The position numbers were made by a program, and so were the translations under genes. From positions 149,107,173 to 149,171,172 of the forward strand of contig CM054116.1 of NCBI GenBank assembly GCA_028673005.1: a DNA stretch of 64,000 nt, in the 5' to 3' direction. Below the pieces are notes generated by a model. The model worked only from the letters and a program-made list of their open reading frames with translations. It had not been told where the DNA came from and searched no databases. Below are positions 43,852 to 54,273 of this stretch, one piece after another (the stretch's first letter is position 1; each line of letters begins with the position of its first letter). The stretch comes from Tanypteryx hageni. Taxonomy: Eukaryota; Arthropoda; Insecta; Odonata; Petaluridae.

Positions 43852-45224
43852 ATGATCCGCTCACCGCCCCCTAATAGGGATGCAGCTCCACGGAGCGAAG
43901 AAGGCACCTCAACCCATGTAGGGGAAAGGATACCGATCCCTTCTGCCATTAGGAACGTTCTCTTTCATAGGGAAAGTAACAAGGGAGTCCAGACGAAAGG
44001 AAAGGACGATGCGGCGCCAGCCAAAACTAATAAGGACGGTCAGAATGAAGTAGGGTTTGACCCGGCCGGAGATCTTAAAAACGATGACGCGGCCATCTTC
44101 ACAACCGTGGAGAGGGCAAAGAAAAGACGACGACGCTATGAACCGCAGATTTTTACGGCAACGACATCGGGAACTAATACCAATAATAGGTACGACCCGC
44201 TTATAGACGTACCGGGAGATACCTCTAGACCGAGTTCCAAAGAAAAGAGGCCGCCGGCCATAGTCATATACGATATATCGAATTACACTGCTTTTGTAAA
44301 GTCAATCAGACAAAAAATCGGTAATAACGATTTTACTATTATAAAGACAAAGGATGGGTCAAGACTACAACTGACCACCAAGAGCGAATACAACATTATT
44401 AAGCAATACCTAATAGAGGCTGGCGCCCAGATGCATACCTGGGCAGGAAAGGCAAACACAACGGTCAGGTACCTTATCAAAGGGTTGGATGAGGGGATGG
44501 ACCTGGGTTTTATTAGAGAAGAACTAACAGAACTAGGAATACCGTGCGTCGCAGTACGTGAACTGGCACCTACGAGGAAAGACCTATACGTAACGACGAT
44601 CGATAAAAACGAAAACTTTAAGATTACTGCTATGGCAGAAATTAAAAAAATATGCAGCCACAGAGTTTACCTAGAACCTTACAAATACCAGAGGCCGCAG
44701 ATGTGCTTCTGCTGCAATAGATATGGACACGGGTCCCAGAACTGCACCGCATCTCCTCGATGCTACAAATGCGCTGGGGCCCACGAAGGGAGAGATTGCC
44801 CTAAGGACAAGGCACAAACTAAGGCTAAATGCTGCAACTGCGGAGGGGAGCACGTGTCATTCTCTCGTAGGTGTCCACTTTACCTAAAACACGAAGAGGC
44901 GCTCAAAACTAAAGACAAGAAAAATGACAAGACGCACAAAACCATCCAGGTCCCCCCCCCCCCCCACCGCCATCAGTCTGGACCCTCCCAGGTAAATCAG
45001 GCAAAGGGATCGAAGAAAAAGAATATCCGCCACTAGAAGAGAAAGAAACCAAGGAACAGCCAATTAGGGAAGAGAAAACTTTTAACAACGACTCAGATAT
45101 GAAAACACTAGTCGCGACTATGGCCCAATTTACTGCAACAATCCAGCAGCAAATGACGGCCATGATGACGCTAATACAGACCCTAGTAGCCGCCATAACC
45201 GCTCAAAACGGCAATGGACGCTAG
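43852..45224 (+). CDS. Jockey ORF1, gag-like RNA-binding protein (frame changes at a C14 run)
   Basis: The likely start is the ATG at 43852 (MIRSPPPNRDAAP); upstream codons are open but lack an ATG. A charged N-terminus is followed by an RRM-like region (about 44270-44690). Three zinc knuckles come next: CFCCNRYGHGSQNC, CYKCAGAHEGRDC and CCNCGGEHVSFSRRC (about 44704-44870). They would package the element RNA. In the starting frame it ends at 45036. The frame one base back after the 14-cytosine run (44952-44965) continues as IEEKEYPPLEEKE and MKTLVATMAQFTATIQQQM to a TAG at 45222-45224, which overlaps the ORF2 ATG. That tail, with a coiled-coil look, is probably the real C-terminus. The C run is either a slippage mutation or a programmed -1 site. 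Confidence 0.8.
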
Positions 45225-48015
45225 GGTCAACCAAGCGACTGCGATCATCATGGCCCACTGGAATGCAAACGGGGCCATAAGAAACAAGACGCCGGAGCTC
45301 ATTGAGTTCCTGAGGAAACAATCAGTAAATATTATTTTAATACAGGAATCACACCTTCAACCGAATGAGGATTGGGCTGTTCCTGGTTACGAGATATTTA
45401 GGAGGGACCGAGAAAGTAACACTCGAGGGGGTGGAGTGGCGATCCTTGCCCGTGAAGGTATTGCATGCGCAAAAATAGACGACAGAAGCTCTGGCCCGAT
45501 AGAAGCAGTGGGTGTCAGAGCTGACACAACTATGTGAACCATCACTATCATAAGTACCTATATCCCACCAAATAAAGAATTACGCATGCAAGACCTAAAC
45601 GGGCTCCTTAGCATGGACAATGGAGTAATAATCGCGGGTGATTTTAATGCGACGCATTGGGCATGGAACTGCAGTAAAGATAGCAGGCGTGGTAATCTTT
45701 TAAAGACATGGGCACGAGATAACCAATTTAGGGTAGTGGCTCCGAGAACAACGACGCGACCAGGACCAAGGAACACAGGAAGTGTCCTTGATTTTGCACT
45801 GGTCAAGAACTTTGATCAACGGACAGTGTCAAAAACGATCCCAGAGCTAACGAGCGACCATTACCCGGTGGTTCTGTGGATCGGCACACAAGTATTATTT
45901 TATCAACAGGACAACCACCGCATGTGCTATGGACTTGCGGATTGGGCTAATTTTAGGAAAATCATTACGGAGTCACTACCAAGCGATGTGCCCACGATAT
46001 CCACCAGGGAGGGAATAGAGGAAGCGGCAGAATTGTTGGGGAACGCAATCAATGACGCAGCGGAAAAAGCTATTCCGCGAAGAGCAAGAAAAGCAAAAGA
46101 AAACCTGGAGATCCCTGACGAAATCAAAAACCTCATAAGGAAAAGGAACTGGGTGAGGCGGCAGTACAACCATTACGGCACCGCCGAACAAAAAAGGGAT
46201 CTCCAGGGACTAAATAGAGAAATTAGGGATCAACTGAGGCGCCTGAGGAGGTACCAATGGTCCATCAGACTGGCAGATCTTAATATAAGTGACAATTCCA
46301 TATGGAAGTATAAGCGTTCCCTAATGAATTCTGCCAGGAGTGACCCCCTGGTGGAAAGCCCAAGAGGCAAACTCACCACGCCTGCTAACAAAGCAGAATA
46401 TCTTGCGGCTCATTTAGAACAGGTTTTCACGCCCAATGACGCGACAGAATACACTCCAGACATAAAAATGGAGGAGATCGAGTCCATGCTAAGGGTACAG
46501 CACAACGAGGATCAAGCCACTCCGGTGTTCTCCATCAGAGAATTGGCAGAAGTTATAGCACGCCTACCGAAGGGGAAGGCGACAGGCAAAGATAATATCC
46601 CCTATGAACTAATAAAGCGACTGCCAATCTCTGCAGGAGAATACCTTATCTCGATTCTCAATGCAGCGGTAAGGATAGGACATTACCCTGCCGGCTGGAA
46701 GCATGCAAACGTCATATGCATACCCAAGGTAGGAAGGAGGGTCTTAAAAGCCTCTGGCTTCAGACCAATATCCCTCCTTTCCTGCCTTGGGAAGGTATGC
46801 GAAAAAATGATCTACCCATATATATTGACACACGCGGAAGGGCATGGTGTGATCCCCCAAATGCAGTTCAGCTTTAAGGCAGGACACTCCACAACACATC
46901 AGCTGCAGAGGGTGGTAGATTTTATTACGGACGCCTTCAACAGGAAAAATGTATCTGTTGGAGTAGCTTTTGACATAAGCAAAGCTTTCGACAAAGTATG
47001 GCACTTAGGCCTACTGCAACAACTTTTGGTAGCAAAATTTCCCTCTTGGCAGGTGAAATTTATAAAATCATACATCAATGACAGGCCATTCACCGTAAAA
47101 TGGAATGGTGCTGAAAGCTCGACAAGGAGGATAGCAGCTGGTGTTCCACAAGGGAGTGTCCTAGGGCCATTATTATTCTCTATCTACACGGGCGACATTC
47201 CGACAGGTGAGGGGGATTGGAATTCCACCATTGCTCTCTACACGGACGATTGTGCGATACTGACAAGAAGCTTCCAGCCGGAAATGGCCGTCCGATATGC
47301 CCTGAGGCAAACCGAAAAACTTACGAAGTATTATAAGAAATGGAGAATCGAGATAAACCCCAAAAAGACCCAAGCAATCCTCTTCCAAAAAAGGGATGCT
47401 GATTTGCCGAGACAGCTCTCAATAGAAGGTGTTGAAATTCCCTGGGCTAAACATATTAAATACCTTGGTGTAACGATGGACGAGAAACTACGGTTTGACG
47501 AACACGTAAAAAGGATCAACCTTGCGGCAGCAGGGAAGAGAGCCAGACTCTTCCCAATTTTTAAATTGATTGACGTGTCCAGGGAATTAAAAACACACCT
47601 ATATAAGGCAATGATCAGACCGACACTCATGTACGCCGCACCAGTATGGACGGGTTTTCTTATGCAGAAATCTTGGAAAATACTCGAGATCGCGGAGAGA
47701 AAAATTTTAAGCCGAGTAGGCAGGACATGGGGTTGTAATATAGATGTCCATGAAATGCTAGGAATACCTACGATCAGGGAAGTTGCCAAAGATTTGGCTA
47801 ATAAATACAAACTCGCCCTGGAAAATAAAACAAATGACGTTCTCCGCGATCTCGCAATAAACAAAGTGTCAGTCTGGGACAAGTACAAGAGATCACTGGC
47901 ATTCACAGGTGAAGAGGATGGGTCCCTCCTAAAAAGCGGCGAATATAACGTTTTTATCAATATTGACCATTATGATACATGGGTGAGGTGCCTGTATTTT
48001 AAAATCCGATGTTGA
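45214..48015 (+). CDS. Jockey ORF2, endonuclease-reverse transcriptase with one premature TGA
   Basis: It starts with an ATG at 45214, overlapping the end of ORF1 by 11 bases. One frame covers 933 codons, interrupted only by a TGA at 45535-45537 (codon 108), probably once TGG. Endonuclease domain (residues 1-225): IIMAHWNANGA, LIQESHL, VIIAGDFNATHW, SVLDFAL and TSDHYPVV. Reverse transcriptase (about 390-720): KGKATGKDNIPYELIK, FRPISLLSCLGK, VAFDISKAFDKVWH (motif A), AAGVPQGSVLGPLLF and ALYTDDCAIL. The active site reads YTDD where Jockey elements usually have FADD. The C-terminal part (IKYLGVTMDEKL, LMYAAPVW) is intact. It would nick target DNA and reverse-transcribe the element RNA. Without suppression of the TGA only a 107-residue fragment forms. 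Confidence 0.9.
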
Positions 48016-48302
48016 GTAAAGCCACATTGGAAGGCAACTCAGAAATAACATATACCACGGGAGGGTATGAACCACAGAGGATCTCACTTCATCTCCTGAA
48101 GATGCAGACTGCAATGTCTGCAAAACGTCAAGAGCCAGAAATGCCGCCAACGCAGCGAAACCCGAAAACGTCTTACTTGCAGTGCATTATTGCTTTCTGA
48201 GGTGATAAGCCTTGATACACCCTTGAGTGTAAATGAATAATAGCTGCACGTTAAGTTAAAAGAGCCGCATGTGGCTCATGAGCCGTGGTTTGGCCACTCC
48301 TG

Positions 48303-48849
48303 GTATATAATATGTTAATTAATGTTACTTATAGAAACAGTTTCTGTTACATTTATGGTGAACAGTACAAAAGTGTCAGAGAGCATAAACAATTTCAGCA
48401 ATAGAAAAATATTAAGTTGTGTGTATATAATGAAACGAAAGTTATACTTTCAAAATAAGGATACGTTTATTTAAAAAACTCAGTTACCTTGTTTTACCTA
48501 TGAATAACCAGAGAAAACACTTGACTAGTAATATAACAATTTTGTTTTTTTTTAATAATTTATATTAGACATTTAAATGATATTTAAACACACATATATT
48601 GCACAATAAGATACCCTCTAATAAATTAAAAATATGTTTACATTGAAAAATGACGTATAATTAAAACAAATATGATTTTTTATAGCAATAAAAAACGTGG
48701 TAGATTTATAAAATAAAAGAAAACAACTAGAATATGTAGATTTAAAATTGATGGACTCTATAATCTATATCGGATATTTTTTATTAATATTTTAAATTAT
48801 ATATTATTATATATTATTTATTATACCTTATTCCAACTTCTTTTATGAT
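48303..48849. other. AT-rich gene-free stretch
   Basis: Right flank of the hAT MITE. No coding or repeat structure was recognised. Confidence 0.4.
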
Positions 48850-49358
48850 TTCTTCATCTGTTATATCAGCCATAATTTCTTTTTGTACACTCATTAGCAT
48901 AAATGCTTCCAGATGTTCTTCATTCATAGTTTCGTAATCTGTTCAGTATTAATTTCAGTTGAGAAAATGATCTCTCGCATGCTATTTTGGAAGAAGACAG
49001 AGTAAGGACCAGCTTATATGCTTCGTATAAATATTTATATGAAATTATAAAATTAAAATTTTTCAAAACTATCAAGTGGCATACTATGAATACGATGAAA
49101 TTTGTAGGTGTGCTATTTCATCAACATCTGCCACAGTATCATCATTTTCAGTGTTCATGGATGCTTCTTCGTTGTATTCATCAGCAATACAGTTTTTTAT
49201 CATGTTCCATTTTTTTTGCAAAATATTGTAGCTGATATTGCAATTCAGTGTCCGTTATATCTGGTATGTTTTTTTTAGAATGTTAGTAATCTTTTCTAAA
49301 CTATTTTCTGGAATTTTGTCTTTATAGTCATCAATGTTTTTTGGGTCTAACATTGCTA

Positions 49359-50542
49359 CCGTATCTGCCCGAATATAAGCCGATACTTTTTGTCAAAATC
49401 TATCATGAAAAAAATCACCCTCGGCTTAAATGCGAGCCTGAGAAAAAATTTGGCATCCTCGTATGACGCCATCGCTGAAAAATGTCTTGTTTCCATAGCA
49501 TACCTCCTGTTGCCCCGAGCTATAATTTAAATTGCTATTGAAGGTTATTTATATATTTTAACACGTAGTTAAAAGTAAATGGGTTCTTATCCAAAGGAAA
49601 GGGCGGTATATAAAACAATCAAATTTTAACAACCCACCAGATTCATAGTATGATTGCACGCTACAGCAAATTCGTTTTGATCATAATTTGCAACGAGTTC
49701 TTAAGATACCAACACTGGTCTTATTAGAGGTTTTTACAAATTCTGACTACACTAAGCTTCTTCAACTCTTTGTTTTAATTGCACTTCTTGGTGCTGCAAT
49801 CGATTTAAAGTTCAGATCTAGCAGACGTCGTAGCTTTTACGGATCATTTAAATGGCAGGTACGTTAAAGTTAGGAGCCGACAGTATAAAAGAAGTTCATA
49901 TTAATTTTTCTTGTTTATTTTATATTTTGCTATTGCCATTGTCATTTTTGTATGCATGTTAAAACCCTCTTTCATAGAATGTATTAAAATTGCGTATACT
50001 GACTAAGCAGACGATATAGTCTGCTTAGTCAATTCGCAAAATTTGATGACGACTTTCAATGCGCAACTGTTTGAATTCCGCTAACATAAGATACGTTTGA
50101 TTCGAAGGTGTGAGCAACGGCATTAACTGTAATTCATCTGATAATGAACAGCAAAAATAATAAAACTTGGAAACCTCTTTCATAGAATCTATTAAAATTG
50201 CGTATAATGACTAAGTAGACGATCACGCCAAATTCGATGACAGCTTTCGATGCGCAACAGTTTGAATTCCAGTAAGATAAATAAATATACTCACATTTGA
50301 TTGTAAGGTGTGATCAACGGCGTTGACTTTATTTATAATTAACAGAAATAATACCTATTAAAACTTAACATGGAACGTATAAAATTATATAGATTTAATG
50401 TATAATGTATTCTAGGTTGTGCGTGCATGTCTGGTACACTTAAGCATAAAATTTACGAAAATACTTTTTTTGCCAAAAAATGTTGGAAAATTTCGTGGGG
50501 TCGGCTTAAATCCGGGGTCGGCTTCTATTCGGGCAGATACGG
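49359..50542. mobile_element. CCGTAT-tipped MITE (pogo-type) inserted in the ZMYM1-like pseudogene
   Basis: The tips CCGTATCTGCCCGAATA at 49359 and its inverse ending at 50542 are perfect. TA flanks both (49357-49358 and 50543-50544). Subterminal GGCTTAAAT motifs occur at both ends. It contains a tandem duplication of about 195 bp (49966-50165 and 50177-50365) and a short palindrome at 50001-50030. No transposase was recognised. Confidence 0.85.
50001..50030. repeat. Palindrome, 12-bp arms
   Basis: GACTAAGCAGAC, six bases, GTCTGCTTAGTC. It lies in the first copy of the tandem duplication; the second copy keeps only one arm. Confidence 0.85.
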
Positions 50543-51443
50543 TATATCTTGGAAAAGATGACCATGTGATTGGAATCGTGTTTCAAGACTTGATATAATT
50601 TTATTCATAGTTACATTAAATACTTCTACATCAAAACATTTCTTTTCATCTGTGAGAGGTTCATCTTGAGCCATTTCTCCTTCTAGTCGCTATTTCCATC
50701 GCACATGACGACTAGGCTGGAAATCCTCTTGCAGATGAATATTTAGTGGTTTTTTTGGCAAGATCTTCATTTGCATGTTTTACAAATGTTTTTGTTGCAT
50801 CGTTGACATTACTGAAGCTCCTTCATATTTCCCGCAGTTGTTTTTGAGTTTCTCTAACCATTCGATAGCTCTGCAGTATATCCATATTTGAAGTTTTCAA
50901 ATATAAAGACAAAGGTGTCATATGAAAAAAATATTTAAGAACATTTGAGCTGTGACAATTATTTCAAATTTTGTTAAAGCATTCACAAAATTTTCGGCTT
51001 TGTAGCGAATTTCTGGAATTAATATATTTGATATAAATATCTCATATAAAGCTTCAATGATATCAACATATGCACCTTTTTTAGGGTCACCATATCTGCC
51101 AAACATCTTTCTTAACACATCATCTTTTGCTCACCATCCCATTTCTCCTATTGTAGATAAAAATTGCATTTTGTTAGATTGTCGTGTTTCTCGCCATACA
51201 TTCATTCTTTTATACGATTCTCTAATAAAACTACAATGGTATTTAAAAGGCCAAAAAGAGATATTGTTTGAATTGTTACTTTTGCACAGTCTACCATAAC
51301 CAAATTTAAAACATGTGCATAGCACCACTCATGTATCTGTCCAGGAGGTTCTTCATTTTTCATTGAACCATTTAGAAAAGCAGCTATATTGTCCCTGCAT
51401 ATTAGAAGCACCATTTGTAGAGCTACTAACACAATCGGCTATA

Positions 51444-53570
51444 CAGTGGAACCTCGGTTTACGAACGACTCTGTTTACGAACAATTCGGTTTACGAAAAA
51501 AAATCCCGACGAAAAAATGCTTCGGTTTGCGAACAGAATTTCGGCTTATGAACAGGCAGTCACGTGCTCCACCGACTGACATCTCGGCGCGCCGCTGCGC
51601 AAAACCCCGGACAGACACACCGGCGCTGCCGCCATTGAGTCTGAGGAATGAGAAGGTATTAGTTTCGCGGTAGCGTTCACTCAGGATAGACTGCTGTTCG
51701 AATGCATCGTATTTATTGGACTGCTGTTCGAGTGAGTCTTATATTGTTTTTGTATACGTGTTGCTATTGTTTCAAAGTTTAATTTACACTTAATTAAATT
51801 ATCTTTTTAGACCACCATGAAGCCAAAGAATGATGAAAGTAAATTGAAAAGAAATAAAAACACGATAGAGGTGAAAAAAGAAATTATATCCAAATATGAA
51901 AATGGTGTTCGTGTCTCGGATCTTGCTACGCAATTCGGTATGGCGAAATCATCGATCTGTACTATACTAAAAAAAAGAGAGACGATCAAGAAAGCTGATG
52001 TCGCGAAAGGAGTAAAAGTTATTAGTAAACAAAGACCACAATTGATTGACGATGTGGAGAAATTGATGTTGATTTGGATAAATGAGAAACAGTTAGCTGG
52101 TGATAGTGTTTCTGAAGCTCTAATTTGAGCAAAAGGGAAACGATTACATTATGACCTTTTAATAACAAACCCTGGTACGAGTATTTATACTGAACTGTTC
52201 AAAGCTAGCCGAGGATGGTTTGAGAAGTTTAAGAAGAGAACTGGAATACATAATGTAAATAGGCATGGAGAGGCTGCAAGCTCAGACCAAGAAGCTGCTA
52301 AGAAATATGTACAAGAATTTAATGACTATGTAAAAGCTGAGAGTTTTCTTCCCCAGCAAGTATTCAACTGTGATGAAACTGGCCTATTTTGGAAAAAATT
52401 ACCAAATAGGACATAAATCACTCAGGAAGAAAAGACTTTGCCTGGACATAAGCCAAAGAAGGACCGGCTGACTCTTTTACTATGTGGAAATGCAAGTGGG
52501 GACTTCAAGGTCAAGCCATTGCTTGTCTACCACTCTGAGAATCCGAGGGTGTTTAAGAAAAATAATGTAATGAAAAGTAAACTGTTTGTTAGGTGGAGGG
52601 CTAATAGTAAGGCTTGGGTAACCAGGCAACTGTTCATTGAGTGGATCAATGAAGCCTTTGTCCCAAGCCTGAGAAAATACCTCCAAGAAAACGAATTGCC
52701 ACTAAAATGCCTTCTTGTGATGGACAATGCTCCTGCTCATCCTCTAGGCTTGCAAGAGGAGTTGGTTGAGGAGTTTGGTTTCATCACAGTGTAGTTCCTG
52801 TCCCCTAACACGACTTCTCTAATCCAGCCTATGGACCAGCAGATCATTTCAAACTTTAAGAAACTGTATATCAAGGGATTATTTCAAAGGTGTTTCGAAG
52901 CAACCTCTGACACAGAATTAACACTCAGAGAATTCTGGAAAAAACATTTGAATATCCTCCATTGTTTAAGTTTCATTGACAAAGCCTGGGGGCTAGTGAC
53001 TCACAGAACTATGAAATCAGCCTGGAGGAAATTGTGGCATTGAGGGCATTGAGGGCTATGAGACTGAGTCTGTTGATATTGTCGATGATATTGTATCTAT
53101 AGGCAATAGGATTGGATTAGAAGTTGATAATGTTGATGTGGAGGAGCTAGTGGAGGACCACAGCAATGAACTCACTACGGAAGAACTGGAACAGCTTCTT
53201 AATGAGCAGCAAAAGACGGTGACAGAGGAAATATTATTTTCAGAGACTGATGAACAAATGGAAGATGTTCCTAGGTCCTCGATCCACGAAATGTGTGCGA
53301 AATGGAGTGAGGTGCAAAGTTTTGTGGAAAGATATCACTCCGATAAAACTTTATCAAATCGCGTTATAAATCTGTTCATTGATAATGTCATGTCTCATTT
53401 CCGCAACATTATAAAAAGCAAGAAGAAACAAATCTCATTGGATAGGTTTTTAGTGAGACAGAAACCTGATGAACTTCAAGCACCCGATGTTTTCATGGAA
53501 TGGGACTCCCCTTCCAAACAATAACACTTTACTATTTTGTAAGATAAGTTGAAATAAAGTTTGTTTTTAC
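51444..53570 (+). mobile_element. Tigger element, right end missing
   Basis: The left tip CAGTGGAACCTCGGTTTACG at 51444 follows TA (51442-51443). GGTTTACGAAC-type motifs are repeated through 51555. The transposase reads on the plus strand. The inverse of the tip is absent near 53570, where the hAT host gene resumes (53590), so the right repeat was lost. Confidence 0.8.
51817..53524 (+). pseudogene. Tigger transposase (TIGD1-like), four in-frame stops
   Basis: It starts with an ATG at 51817 in good context (ACCACC before it). N-terminal HTH: EVKKEIISKYENGVRVSDLA and AKSSICTILKKRE. Second DNA-binding half: ASRGWFEKFKKRTGIHNV (about 52205). DDE core: FNCDETGLFWKKL (first Asp, about 52370), CLLVMDNAPAH (second Asp, about 52720) and TTSLIQPMDQQI (third Asp, about 52835). 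An acidic tail runs to a stop at 53524. All catalytic aspartates remain. Stops at about 52126 (TGA), 52414 (TAA), 52792 (TAG) and 53041 (TGA), most within one continuous frame, show decay by substitution. Such enzymes move their element at TA sites; this copy is inactive. Confidence 0.85.
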
Positions 53571-54273
53571 GTTTATTCTTTTTGTTTTATTACTTCCAAT
53601 TCCTTTTCAGTTAAAACTATGAATGCATAAACTATTTCAAATAATCCTTTTTCACTTGTATCTGAACAATTTACAATTCCCAATAGTCATTCACAAATTA
53701 CTACCGAAAACATATCTAACAACAATGGAACACTGATTACAAACTTTTATATCCTGTGTGATGTCGGTTTGAATGGAAAACATTTTCGCTTTATTTACTT
53801 CTTCGGCTATCTTTTCTTTAATTAATTCTTAAATCGTAGTTATCGCTTTTCAATAGTTCTTTTTGAAATCAATTAAACAAAATTGCTCTACCTTTACTAC
53901 CACTTGCAATATATGTTGATTGTTTCTTGCTCTTTTCTTCACAGTCACCTAAATACTTTTTCAAAAATGGATCAAATTTACTTAAAAGAATTAACTTTCT
54001 AAAAAATTACCAAGATCAATTGTTTCATTACTGAGATTGATTGCTGATTCACTATTCTTTCTTCCTTGGCCATGATACACTAAACCCCTTTTACCAATAA
54101 TTTTAACAATTTCAATCACCCGCTTTAAAACATTCCTATAATGTTCAGCATTTTTAAAATGTACATTGTTTATTTTTGTTCAACAAAGCAGCTACATCTA
54201 AATTGGCACTTTTTAGCATATATGCTTCCCTACAAGACGAGTGCAATTTACTTTCTTCATGTTCATTTAGTCT

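Larger units (their letters stand above)
43438..48078 (+). mobile_element. Jockey-clade non-LTR retrotransposon, apparently full length
   Basis: GGATCTCAC at 43429-43437 and 48079-48087 is the target duplication. The Penelope sequence is continuous when the 4.64-kb insert is removed. It contains a 5' UTR (43438-43851), a gag-like ORF1, an ORF2 with endonuclease and reverse transcriptase, and a short 3' region (48016-48078) without a poly(A) tract. It is the youngest insertion of this nest. Confidence 0.9.
42158..48164. mobile_element. Penelope-like element, two 3' parts head to head, interrupted by Jockey
   Basis: AAAACGTCTTACTTGCA lies at 42141-42157 and 48165-48181 and is the target duplication. 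A minus-strand copy runs from about 43074 down to 42158. A plus-strand copy starts at about 43074 and runs to 43437, then continues at 48079-48164. The arms 42282-42652 and 43074-43437 are inverted copies over about 365 bp. Removing the Jockey insertion leaves about 1.37 kb. Inverted, 5'-truncated partial copies are common for Penelope-like elements. Confidence 0.75.
41981..48302. mobile_element. hAT-type MITE, split by nested insertions
   Basis: The left tip CAGGCGTGGCCAAGCC at 41981 and the inverse right tip CAGGAGTGGCCAAACC (ending 48302) match 14 of 16. The 8-bp flanks GTATATAG (41973-41980) and GTATATAA (48303-48310) match 7 of 8, a hAT-type target duplication. The original element is only about 280 bp (41981-42157 plus 48182-48302) and contains GAGCCGCATGTGGCTC-type palindromes. 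All other sequence inside is later insertion. Confidence 0.85.
48850..54270 (-). pseudogene. ZMYM1-like hAT gene, split by a pogo MITE and a Tigger element
   Basis: Minus-strand pieces in order. 54270-53590: CREAYMLKSANLDVAALLNK, RVIEIVKIIGKRGLVYHGQG, IDLGNFLE, FDPFLKKYLGD, SIQTDITQDIKVCNQCSIVV and VNCSDTSEKGLFEIV. 51440-50570: TNGASNMQGQYSCFSKWF, EWCYAHVLNLVMVDCAK, SLFGLLN, LRKMFGRYGDPKKGAYVDII and YKAENFVNALTKFE. 49350-48850: DPKNIDDYKDKIPENSLEKI and the hAT dimerisation part KIACERSFSQLKLILNRLR. The order is that of ZMYM1-like, hAT-derived proteins. The Tigger at 51444-53570 sits just before the NGASNMQG block, and the pogo MITE at 49359-50542 just before the dimerisation domain. Many stops are present besides the insertions, so the gene was already decaying. 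Confidence 0.75.
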
